NCBI GenBank assembly: GCA_902488525.1
Contig: CABTWP010000022.1
Span: 1 to 31,622 of the forward strand
DNA length: 31,622 nt
Direction: 5' to 3'
Source: an uncultured Collinsella sp.
Lineage (GTDB): Bacteria > Actinomycetota > Coriobacteriia > Coriobacteriales > Coriobacteriaceae
Numbering within the stretch: position 1 is the stretch's first letter; each line of letters starts with the position of its first letter. Shown here one piece after another: positions 7,605 to 14,530 of this stretch. The notes under the pieces are model-generated. The model saw only the letters and a program-made list of their open reading frames with translations, was not told where the DNA came from and did no database searches. The translations under genes and the position numbers were made by a program.

Positions 7605-8069
7605 CTAGGCGTCGGCCATCTCCTGCTTCATCTTCTCGATAACCTTGCGGTACTCGGGGTCGCATGCACCCAGAATCTGCGTGGCGTAAATGGCGGCGTT
7701 CTTGGCACCGTTGATGGCCACACAGGCAACGGGCACGCCCGAAGGCATCTGCACCATCGACAGCAGCGAGTCCATACCACCCAGATCGCTCGTCTTCATA
7801 GGCACGCCGATGACCGGCAGCGGCGTAAACGCAGCCACGACACCGCCCAGGTGAGCAGCCTTGCCGGCGGCGGCGATAATCACTTTGATACCGCGATCGG
7901 CGGCAGTCGAGGCCCACTCGTGGACCTTCGCCGGTGTGCGGTGTGCGCTCGCAATGACAAGCTCATAGGGCACACCCAGCGCCTCGAGCTCGGCGGTGCA
8001 GCCTTCCATAACACCCAGATCGGACTTGGAGCCCATGATGATCCCGACAACCGGCTTCTGATCTGCCAT
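7605..8069 (-). CDS. purE: N5-carboxyaminoimidazole ribonucleotide mutase PurE (class I)
   Basis: PurE moves the carboxyl group of N5-CAIR to give CAIR. The 154-residue protein has GSKSD at 13-17 and SAHRTP at 41-46 with catalytic His43, and the AAGKAAHLGGVVAA block that binds the phosphate. A class I PurE normally needs PurK to make N5-CAIR; no purK is in the window, nor purC, which often follows it. ATG at 8069 is chosen because AGGAGG lies 9 bases upstream; a TTG two codons earlier is too close to that site. The sortase and MoaE-like genes follow on the same strand with no terminator between, so purE is the first gene of an unusual three-gene unit. Confidence 0.95.
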   Translation of the reverse strand: MADQKPVVGIIMGSKSDLGVMEGCTAELEALGVPYELVIASAHRTPAKVHEWASTAADRGIKVIIAAAGKAAHLGGVVAAFTPLPVIGVPMKTSDLGGMDSLLSMVQMPSGVPVACVAINGAKNAAIYATQILGACDPEYRKVIEKMKQEMADA

Positions 8070-8132
8070 AAACAAAGACCTCCTGTTGAGAGCGGTGACG
8101 CGGCCAATCCGCGACCCTTAACTACTGAGAGT

Positions 8133-8138
8133 AGTATA
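8133..8138 (-). promoter_or_regulatory. Probable -10 box of the purE promoter
   Basis: TATACT on the minus strand lies 64 bases before the purE ATG. The -35 region at 17 bp spacing is poor. The large inverted repeat at 8165-8252 starts 26 bases upstream, so it is outside the purE message if this promoter is right. Confidence 0.4.
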
Positions 8139-8164
8139 GCTGCTCCCGTCCCTGCGGTCTTTGT

Positions 8165-8252
8165 GGCGCTTCGCGGGCGGGCCAGGCTTTATCTTCACTC
8201 CGGTTGCTTCGCAAAGTCGTTCAGATAAAGCCTGGCCCGCCCGCGAAGCGCC
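8165..8252. repeat. 30-bp perfect inverted repeat
   Basis: Arms 8165-8194 and 8223-8252 are exact reverse complements around a 28-base loop. The arms are very GC-rich at the outer ends and AT-richer near the loop. There is no T tract next to it on either strand, so it is not a standard terminator. It is one of three strong inverted repeats in the 438-bp gap between carB and purE, which contains no gene that I can support. Confidence 0.85.
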
Positions 8253-8301
8253 CTGCGACCTACCGGGAATTGCCATGACGTACGTTGGCTGAAATATTAA
8301 C

Positions 8302-8337
8302 GTGGGATACGCCGTTCGAACGAACGGCGTATCCCAC
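8302..8337. repeat. 17-bp palindrome with 2-base centre
   Basis: Arms 8302-8318 and 8321-8337 are exact reverse complements separated by AA. On the plus strand a T run (8343-8349) follows a few bases later; on the minus strand only GTTAATATTT follows, so as a carB terminator it would be weak. It may equally be a protein-binding palindrome or an extragenic repeat. Confidence 0.7.
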
Positions 8338-8410
8338 ACTCACTTTTTATTCAGCCCCAATCATCGCGCAAAGCCCCTTCGGCAGCACGCGGTGAAGCCA
8401 AGTCACCGCA

Positions 8411-8495
8411 GGCCGGGGCGGGAGGCGGACCTTTCTCTCGGAAAACTTCGCGAAGCCCAGTTTCCGAGAGAAAGTGTCCGGCTGCCGCCCCGGCC
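8411..8495. repeat. Imperfect 34-bp inverted repeat just after carB
   Basis: Outer arms of 11 bp (8411-8421 with 8485-8495) and inner arms of 13 bp (8432-8444 with 8461-8473) are exact; the stretch between is mismatched. The 16-base loop contains the palindrome CTTCGCGAAG (8446-8455). It begins 13 bases after the carB stop on the minus strand, so it will be at the 3' end of the carAB message, where it could block exonucleases; no T tract follows. Confidence 0.75.
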
Positions 8496-8507
8496 GACCA
8501 GGTCACA

Positions 8508-11500
8508 TTACACCGTGCGCTGCGGCAGGTCCTGCAGGGCGATGACGTCCATGCCCATGTCGTTAGCGCTGCCGTGGCCCTGCTGGTCCTCGCGGACGGC
8601 CTCGATGGCACTCACGTACGTGTTGGCGGCAGACATCGCCGTCACGCAGGTCACGCCTCGGCGCACGGCCTCGGTACGCAGCAGGTAGCCATCGCCACGC
8701 GAGCCCGGACCGTACGGCGTGTTGATGATCACCGCGATCTTGCCATCGGCGATGAGGTCGCCGATGTTGGGGCGCTCGCCGTCGTGCGGGCCGCTGATCT
8801 TCTCCACGACCTCACACGTCACGTTGCCACCGCGCAGCACGCGCGCCGTGCCCTCGGTGGAGCAGATATCAAAGCCCAGGTAGCGCAGGATACGCGCGAC
8901 TGAAAGGATATGACGCTTGTCGCGATCGCACACGCTGATGAACACCTTGCCGGCGCTGGGGTCGGGTAGCTTGTAGTCAATCGCCAGCTGCGTCTTGGCA
9001 TATGCCTCGGGATAGCTCTTGGCGATACCCATGACCTCGCCCGTCGACTTCATCTCGGGCCCCAGGATAACGTCGGCTCCCGGGAAACGGCCCCAGGGCA
9101 TAACGGCTTCCTTCATGCAGAACCAGTCCAGCTGACGCTCGTCGCTCGGCAGGCCCAGGCTCGCGATGGAATCGCCCGCCATGATACGCGCCGCGCACTT
9201 GGCCAGCGGCACGCCGGTGGCCTTGGAGATAAACGGCACGGTGCGGCTCGCGCGCGGGTTTGCCTCAATCACGTAGACGGTCTCGCCCTTGATGGCATAC
9301 TGCACGTTGACCAGGCCGCGGACTCCCAGCGCCATCGCGATGCGGCGCGTGGTCTCGCGGAGCTTCGCCTGCAGGCTCTCGCTAAAGCTGAACGGCGGGA
9401 TGCAGGTCGCAGAGTCGCCGGAGTGAATACCGGCCTCCTCGATATGCTCCAAGATACCGCCGATGTAGACCTCTTCGCCGTCGCACAGGGCGTCGACGTC
9501 GGACTCGATCGCACCCTCCAGGAAGCGGTCCAGATACACCGGGTAGTCGGGGCTAATGCGCGCAGCCTCGGCCATGTAATCGCGCAGATGCTCGGCATCG
9601 TAGGCGATCATCATGCCGCGGCCGCCCAGCACGTAGCTCGGACGCACCAGCAGCGGGTAGCCGATGTGCGCGGCAACGGCCTCGGCTTCCTCAAACGAGG
9701 TTGCCTGGCCCGCCGGCGGATACATAATGCCCAGTTTGTCGAGCAGGGCGGCAAAGCGCTCGCGGTCCTCGGCAAAGTCAATGGCATCGGGCTTGGTGCC
9801 CATAATGTTCACGCCGCTCTCCTCGAGCATGCGCGCCAGCTTAAGCGGAGTCTGGCCGCCGAGCGTCACCACGACGCCGTCGGGTCGCTCAACATCGATG
9901 ACGTCCATGACGTCCTCGTAGGTGAGCGGCTCAAAGTACAGGCGGTCGGACGTGTCATAGTCGGTCGAGACGGTCTCGGGATTGCAGTTGACCATGATGG
10001 TCTCAAAGCCGCGGGCCGCCAGCGCGTAGCTCGCGTGCACGCAGCAGTAATCGAACTCGATACCCTGGCCAATGCGGTTGGGACCGGCGCCCAGGATCAT
10101 CGCCTTGGGCTTGTCCGCCGGCGTGGTCTCGTCGGGAGCCACGCACTTCTTGGCATCCGGGCTCGTGCGGTAGATGTTCTCGTACGTCTTGTAGTGGTAC
10201 TCCGTGGCGCTCGAGAACTCCGCAGCGCAGGTATCGACCGTCTTCATGCTGGGAACCACGCCCAGACCCTTGCGATAGGCGCGCACAAAGCGCTCGTCCG
10301 AGCCGGTCAGCGCGGCAATCTCGGCATCGCTCGTGCCGTACTGCTTGAGCAGGCGCATCGCGTCGGCGTCGATATCCTCCACACGCAGGTCGCGGATGCT
10401 CTCCTGGACCTGCACCATATCGTTGATACGGTTGAGGTACCACGGATCGATACCGCAGATGGCATGGATGCGAGCGATGTCCCAGCCACGGCGTAGGGCC
10501 TCGACCACAAAGAAGATGCGATGCTCGGTCGGGGTTGCCACGGCCTGAGCAAGCTCGTCGTCGCTCAGCTTATCGGCACCCTCTTTGCCACCGGCGCAAA
10601 TGCCCTGGTGGCCATCCTCCAGCGAGCGCATAGCCTTGCCAAAGGCCTCCTCAAAGGTGCGGCCGATCGCCATAATCTCGCCCACGGCCTTCATGCGCGT
10701 GGTGAGCGTGGGGTCGGTACCCTTGAACTTCTCGAAGGCAAAGCGCGGCACCTTGACCACACAGTAGTCGATCGTGGGCTCAAAGCAGGCGGGCGTAGCC
10801 TTGGTGATGTCGTTGACGATCTCGTCGAGCGTGTAGCCCACAGCCAGGCGCGCGGCGGCCTTGGCAATGGGGAAACCCGTGGCCTTGGAAGCGAGGGCGG
10901 ACGAACGGCTCACGCGCGGGTTCATCTCGATGACGATCAGGCGGCCGGTGTTGGGATTCACGGCAAACTGCACGTTGGAGCCACCGGTCTCAACGCCGAT
11001 CTTCTCCAAGATGGCGAGCGAGGCGACACGCATGCGCTGGTACTCAAGGTCGGAGAGCGTCTGCGCCGGCGCCACGGTGATGGAGTCGCCAGTATGCACG
11101 CCCATGGGGTCGAGATTCTCGATGGAGCACACAATGATGCCGTTGCCAGCATGGTCACGCATGACCTCCATCTCGTACTCTTTCCAGCCCTCGATGGACT
11201 CCTCGACCAGCACCTCGTGGGCGGGCGAGAGCTCGAGGCCCTGGCTCACGATGGAGACGAGCTCCTCGTGAGTGTGAGCGATGCCGCCGCCGGCGCCGCC
11301 GAGGGTAAAGCTCGGGCGCAGTACGCAGGGATAGCCCACGCGCTCGGCGATAGCCTCGGCGTCGGCCACGCTGTAGGCATAGCCCGAGCGCGCGACCTCC
11401 AGGCCAATCTCGGCCATGGCCTCGTTAAAGAGCTTGCGGTCCTCGCCGCGCTCGATAGCGGCCAGGTCGCAGCCGATCATCTCGACGCCGTACTTGTCGA

Positions 11501-11822
11501 GCGTACCGTCCTTTGCCAGCTCGACGGCGGCGTTCAGACCGGTCTGGCCGCCCAGCGTGGGCAGCAGCGCGTCCGGGCGCTCTTTCTTGATCACGCGCTC
11601 GATAAACTCGGCAGTGATGGGCTCGACATAGGTGCGGTCGGCCAAGCCCGGGTCGGTCATGATGGTCGCCGGGTTGGAATTGACCAGGATAACCTCAAAG
11701 CCATCTTCCTTGAGCACCTTGCAGGCCTGGGCGCCGGAGTAATCGAACTCGCAAGCCTGACCAATGACGATGGGGCCCGAACCAATGACGAGGATACGCT
11801 TGATGTCAGTACGTTTCGGCAT
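8508..11822 (-). CDS. carB: Carbamoyl-phosphate synthase large subunit CarB
   Basis: CarB makes carbamoyl phosphate from ammonia (delivered by CarA), bicarbonate and two ATP, for pyrimidine and arginine synthesis. The 1104-residue protein has the usual duplicated carbamate-kinase-like halves: the first opens with ILVIGSGPIVIGQACEFDYS at the N terminus, the second with MILGAGPNRIGQGIEFDY near residue 560. Each has an ATP-grasp domain (VIEMNPRVSRSSALASKATG in the first, IEANPRASRTVPFISKATG in the second). The C-terminal MGS-like allosteric domain (SVCDRDKRHILSVAR onward) is complete. The ATG at 11822 is 1 base after the carA stop, with GAGGAG spanning the carA end; the upstream open frame over carA is not coding. 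It is about 30 residues longer than the E. coli enzyme. Confidence 0.97.
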   Translation of the reverse strand: MPKRTDIKRILVIGSGPIVIGQACEFDYSGAQACKVLKEDGFEVILVNSNPATIMTDPGLADRTYVEPITAEFIERVIKKERPDALLPTLGGQTGLNAAVELAKDGTLDKYGVEMIGCDLAAIERGEDRKLFNEAMAEIGLEVARSGYAYSVADAEAIAERVGYPCVLRPSFTLGGAGGGIAHTHEELVSIVSQGLELSPAHEVLVEESIEGWKEYEMEVMRDHAGNGIIVCSIENLDPMGVHTGDSITVAPAQTLSDLEYQRMRVASLAILEKIGVETGGSNVQFAVNPNTGRLIVIEMNPRVSRSSALASKATGFPIAKAAARLAVGYTLDEIVNDITKATPACFEPTIDYCVVKVPRFAFEKFKGTDPTLTTRMKAVGEIMAIGRTFEEAFGKAMRSLEDGHQGICAGGKEGADKLSDDELAQAVATPTEHRIFFVVEALRRGWDIARIHAICGIDPWYLNRINDMVQVQESIRDLRVEDIDADAMRLLKQYGTSDAEIAALTGSDERFVRAYRKGLGVVPSMKTVDTCAAEFSSATEYHYKTYENIYRTSPDAKKCVAPDETTPADKPKAMILGAGPNRIGQGIEFDYCCVHASYALAARGFETIMVNCNPETVSTDYDTSDRLYFEPLTYEDVMDVIDVERPDGVVVTLGGQTPLKLARMLEESGVNIMGTKPDAIDFAEDRERFAALLDKLGIMYPPAGQATSFEEAEAVAAHIGYPLLVRPSYVLGGRGMMIAYDAEHLRDYMAEAARISPDYPVYLDRFLEGAIESDVDALCDGEEVYIGGILEHIEEAGIHSGDSATCIPPFSFSESLQAKLRETTRRIAMALGVRGLVNVQYAIKGETVYVIEANPRASRTVPFISKATGVPLAKCAARIMAGDSIASLGLPSDERQLDWFCMKEAVMPWGRFPGADVILGPEMKSTGEVMGIAKSYPEAYAKTQLAIDYKLPDPSAGKVFISVCDRDKRHILSVARILRYLGFDICSTEGTARVLRGGNVTCEVVEKISGPHDGERPNIGDLIADGKIAVIINTPYGPGSRGDGYLLRTEAVRRGVTCVTAMSAANTYVSAIEAVREDQQGHGSANDMGMDVIALQDLPQRTV

Positions 11823-11823
11823 G

Positions 11824-13263
11824 TTAGTTCTCCTCGGTCTCAGCGGTCTCGGACTCAGCAAAGTTCCAGCCGGCAAGGCGGTCCTTCGCGGTGTCGATGT
11901 CCAGGTAGTTCTCCTCGCCGTCCATGAGTCGCGTAAAGGCGGTAAAGAGATAGTGGGCATCGGTGGGGCCAGGCGAAGCCTCGGGGTGGTACTGGACCGA
12001 GAAGCACGGGGCGTCGAGCAGCTGGATACCCTCGGCGGTGCCGTCGTTGAGGTTCACATGTGTTAGGCGAATGCGGCCAAAGCGCTCGTTCATCACGACC
12101 GGCGCGATTCCGCGGCGCACCCAGACGCGCAGATCTCCATCGGCCGCATGCTCGGTCTCGCCGCCGGAAAGCTCGGGGACAAGCTTGCCCAAGCTGGGGA
12201 ACAGCAGGCCAAAGCCATGGTTTTGCGCGGTGATCTCCACGCGACGGCTTACCAGGTTCATGACCGGCTGGTTGCCACCGCGGTGACCGAACTTAAGCTT
12301 TTCCATCTGGGCGCCGCAGGCCAGGCTGATCATCTGGTGACCAAGACAAATGCCAAAGACCGGCACCTTGCCGATCAGCTGCTGCACCTGCTCGTAGGTC
12401 TCCACCACGGCATCGGGGTCGCCGGGGCCGTTGGACAAAAAGACGCCATCGGGATTCATGTCGAGCACCTGCTGGGCAGGCGTATCCCACGGCACGACAG
12501 TAAGGTCGCAGCCGGCGCGGACGAGGCCCTCCAGAATGCCGCGCTTGACGCCGCAGTCGTAGGCGACCACTTTGTGACGGGCAGGAGCGGCAACCGCAAG
12601 TGCAAAGTCATGCGTGGCAGGCAGGTCGGCGGCCACAAACTCGTGAGGCGCGGGGCAACTTACGGTCTTGACCAGGTTCTCGCCTACCAGCGTGGGCGCT
12701 GCGGCCAGACGCTCGGCAAGCTCGTCGACGTCGAAGATCTCGGTCGAGATAATGCCCATCTTGGAACCATTGTCGCGCAGATGGCGCACCAGAGCGCGGG
12801 TGTCGACGCCCTCGATAGCGACGATGCCGTGGGCGCGCAGATACTCCGGCACGCTGACGGCCGAACGCCAGTTAGAAGGCGTGGCGCACATGTCGCGAAC
12901 GATCATGCCACGCATAGCCGGAGCGCTCGCAGGGCGCACGGCGTCGCCGGGGAAGGCCGACTGGACGTCGGTCTCGTCGATACCGTAGTTGCCGATCTGC
13001 GGATAGGTCATGGTTACGATTTGGCCGGCATAACTCGGGTCGGTCATGACCTCAAAGTAGCCCTCGAGCGAGGTGTTGAAGCAGACTTCGCCGGTCGCGG
13101 TGCCCTCGGCGCCGCATGCACGTCCATAAAAAATGGTCCCATCCTCAAGATACAGGATGCAGGGACCGCAGGTGCCCTTGCTGGTTTTGGCCAGCATACG
13201 CTGGCAAAGCTCGCTGGGCGCGAAGGTGCGGGCGGCAGCGCCCGCGGTATGGTTGTTCGCCAT
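11824..13263 (-). CDS. carA: Carbamoyl-phosphate synthase small subunit CarA
   Basis: CarA is the glutaminase that supplies ammonia to CarB. The 479-residue protein has the CPSase small-chain N-terminal domain (from about residue 35, LYLEDGTIFYGRACG) and a class I amidotransferase domain with Cys306 in FGICLGHQ, His426 and Glu428 in QYHPEASPGP. About 30 extra N-terminal residues and an insertion of about 35 residues (about 354-398, between QNHGF and THVNLNDGT) make it longer than E. coli CarA (382). The ATG at 13263 is preceded by AAGGAGAATT; a longer frame to 13284 would start with a non-ATG codon inside the leader. The ribosome site lies at the base of a PyrR-type hairpin, so translation is probably repressed by uridine nucleotides through PyrR. 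Confidence 0.96.
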   Translation of the reverse strand: MANNHTAGAAARTFAPSELCQRMLAKTSKGTCGPCILYLEDGTIFYGRACGAEGTATGEVCFNTSLEGYFEVMTDPSYAGQIVTMTYPQIGNYGIDETDVQSAFPGDAVRPASAPAMRGMIVRDMCATPSNWRSAVSVPEYLRAHGIVAIEGVDTRALVRHLRDNGSKMGIISTEIFDVDELAERLAAAPTLVGENLVKTVSCPAPHEFVAADLPATHDFALAVAAPARHKVVAYDCGVKRGILEGLVRAGCDLTVVPWDTPAQQVLDMNPDGVFLSNGPGDPDAVVETYEQVQQLIGKVPVFGICLGHQMISLACGAQMEKLKFGHRGGNQPVMNLVSRRVEITAQNHGFGLLFPSLGKLVPELSGGETEHAADGDLRVWVRRGIAPVVMNERFGRIRLTHVNLNDGTAEGIQLLDAPCFSVQYHPEASPGPTDAHYLFTAFTRLMDGEENYLDIDTAKDRLAGWNFAESETAETEEN

Positions 13264-13269
13264 AATTCT

Positions 13270-13300
13270 CCTTCCCGGTCTCACAGGACCGGCTTAAAGG
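13270..13300 (-). promoter_or_regulatory. PyrR-type RNA hairpin over the carA ribosome site
   Basis: In the carA leader RNA, CCGGUC (13292-13287) pairs with GACCGG (13280-13275) around the hexaloop CUGUGA (13286-13281), which fits the CNGNGA loop of PyrR-binding hairpins. Below a purine-containing asymmetric bulge, CCUU (13300-13297) pairs with AAGG (13273-13270). That AAGG is part of the AAGGAG ribosome site of carA, so the folded form hides it. In known cases PyrR with UMP stabilises this fold. No terminator follows, so control would act on translation. pyrR itself is not in the window. Confidence 0.75.
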
Positions 13301-13333
13301 TGTGTAGTTAGGCCTCGCGGTATTGTAACCGCA

Positions 13334-13362
13334 AGTATGCCTCATGGCGTTAATTTCATCAA
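13334..13362 (-). promoter_or_regulatory. Possible carA promoter
   Basis: TTGATG (13362-13357) and CATACT (13339-13334) on the minus strand are separated by 17 bp, which gives a start near 13327 and a leader of about 64 bases containing the PyrR-type hairpin. Each box matches four of six consensus bases. Confidence 0.45.
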
Positions 13363-13402
13363 AATGTTTACGAAATGATAATTATGACTTTCTATGCATA
13401 TT

Positions 13403-13505
13403 GATTTTTCTGGGACGGGGATTAAAAAATCATTCTGAGCGCGGGGCTTTGTCGCCAACTGCATACACAACAGAATGATTATTTAATCCCCGTCCCAGAA
13501 AAATC
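13403..13505. repeat. 34-bp near-perfect inverted repeat
   Basis: Arms 13403-13436 and 13472-13505 match at 33 of 34 positions around a 35-base loop. Each arm contains GGGACGGGGATT or its complement next to an AT-rich stretch. It lies between the start of carA and the 3' end of the converging-in-order minus-strand gene upstream, and its inner right end overlaps the terminator at 13497-13539. It looks like an extragenic mobile-type or REP-like repeat rather than a plain terminator. Confidence 0.8.
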
Positions 13506-13539
13506 ATCCCGCGCGGGCGCTTGGCTCACGCGGGATGAT
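13497..13539 (-). terminator. Terminator after the ABC exporter unit
   Basis: Read on the minus strand, 11-bp arms (13539-13529 with 13513-13503) around a 15-base loop are followed by TTTTTCTGG. It begins 7 bases after the stop codon of the 321-residue membrane protein. Confidence 0.85.
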
Positions 13540-13545
13540 GACGTC

Positions 13546-14511
13546 TTACTTTTTCTTATCCTGCTCCAGCAGTTTGGACGGTGTGCGATCGGGCTTGCCG
13601 CCGCGGAAAATCTCGCGGCCATGCAGACGATGCTCCAGGTCACGTTCGGCCTTTTCCTCGTCAATCTTGGTCTGGCTCACCACCGGGTCCTCAATCAACG
13701 ACGACACCGAGTTCACCTGCTTCTGAATGCGCTCGGCGATGGTGTCATCCATACTCACGATGCGCATCTTCCAGTCGATACTCGTGGCGTTGGATGAGCT
13801 CTTGGTCCACACGAACGTCAAAATGGCGCTCTGGTGGCCGCGCGCGGGGAACATGCCAAAGAAGGAATCGTGCTGAATGTTGCTATTCTCGTCGATATAG
13901 GCGTGAACGTTATACACCACGCGGTCGATCTTATCGTTGAGCAACGCGTTGGTCGCAAGCGCCGCGGCCTGAATCTGCCCGTTGGACAGCAGCTCGAGCT
14001 CGTTGGCAGACGATGTGTCCAACACCGTCACCTCGACCGTGCCCGTGCGTTCATCGGCTTCATCGACGGTAAAATCGAGCGGGAACTGCGTAAAGCCATT
14101 GCCCCACTCAAGGCCGCCCTTCAGCGCGGTCGAAACGGTATCGACCGAAACGCTCTCGGACAGGTTGGCGGTGTTCAGACGACGCATCACGCCGTAGCCA
14201 ATCTGCATGCCCACGATCAGCACCAAAATACCGATGACCACGGCCATCGCGGTCTTCGTAATGGTATGGCTCACCTGCGAGCCCGAAGGATCGTCCTCGG
14301 ACAGCGGGTCGATATGTTTTGCCTGGCTCGCGCGGTCCTCGCTGCGCAGCTGCGCTAGCGCCGCTTTGTCACCGCGCTTGACGGCGGCCTCTTTCTCGCG
14401 CATGCGCTCGGTACGCTTTTTGGCAAGCGTAGGATCCAAGACGCCGGATGCATCGATTTCGGAGAATAACTCCGTCACTTCTTCCGGAGTCAAAGGGTTC
14501 TTATCAGCCAT
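13546..14511 (-). CDS. Single-pass membrane protein of unknown function
   Basis: I do not recognise the family of this 321-residue protein. It has a charged cytoplasmic N terminus (1-83) with a Lys/Arg/Glu-rich segment at 30-62, one membrane helix at about 84-106, and an outer domain of about 180 residues (about 107-285), mixed in character with many Thr, Val and Asp, then a very charged tail (EEKAERDLEHRLHGREIF, ending in KKK). There is no signal-peptidase or sortase motif. ATG at 14511 is preceded by AGGAAGATC. It starts 19 bases after the stop of the ABC exporter gene and is followed by a strong terminator, so the two form one unit and may work together, for example as an accessory or substrate-handling part. 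That is inference. Confidence 0.7.
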   Translation of the reverse strand: MADKNPLTPEEVTELFSEIDASGVLDPTLAKKRTERMREKEAAVKRGDKAALAQLRSEDRASQAKHIDPLSEDDPSGSQVSHTITKTAMAVVIGILVLIVGMQIGYGVMRRLNTANLSESVSVDTVSTALKGGLEWGNGFTQFPLDFTVDEADERTGTVEVTVLDTSSANELELLSNGQIQAAALATNALLNDKIDRVVYNVHAYIDENSNIQHDSFFGMFPARGHQSAILTFVWTKSSSNATSIDWKMRIVSMDDTIAERIQKQVNSVSSLIEDPVVSQTKIDEEKAERDLEHRLHGREIFRGGKPDRTPSKLLEQDKKK

Positions 14512-14530
14512 GATCTTCCTGTCATATCAA

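Noticed and set aside
6571..7917. Longer sortase frame starting at 7917
   Set aside because: The first 116 codons overlap purE on the same strand in another frame and lack similarity; a strong ribosome site marks the start at 7569.
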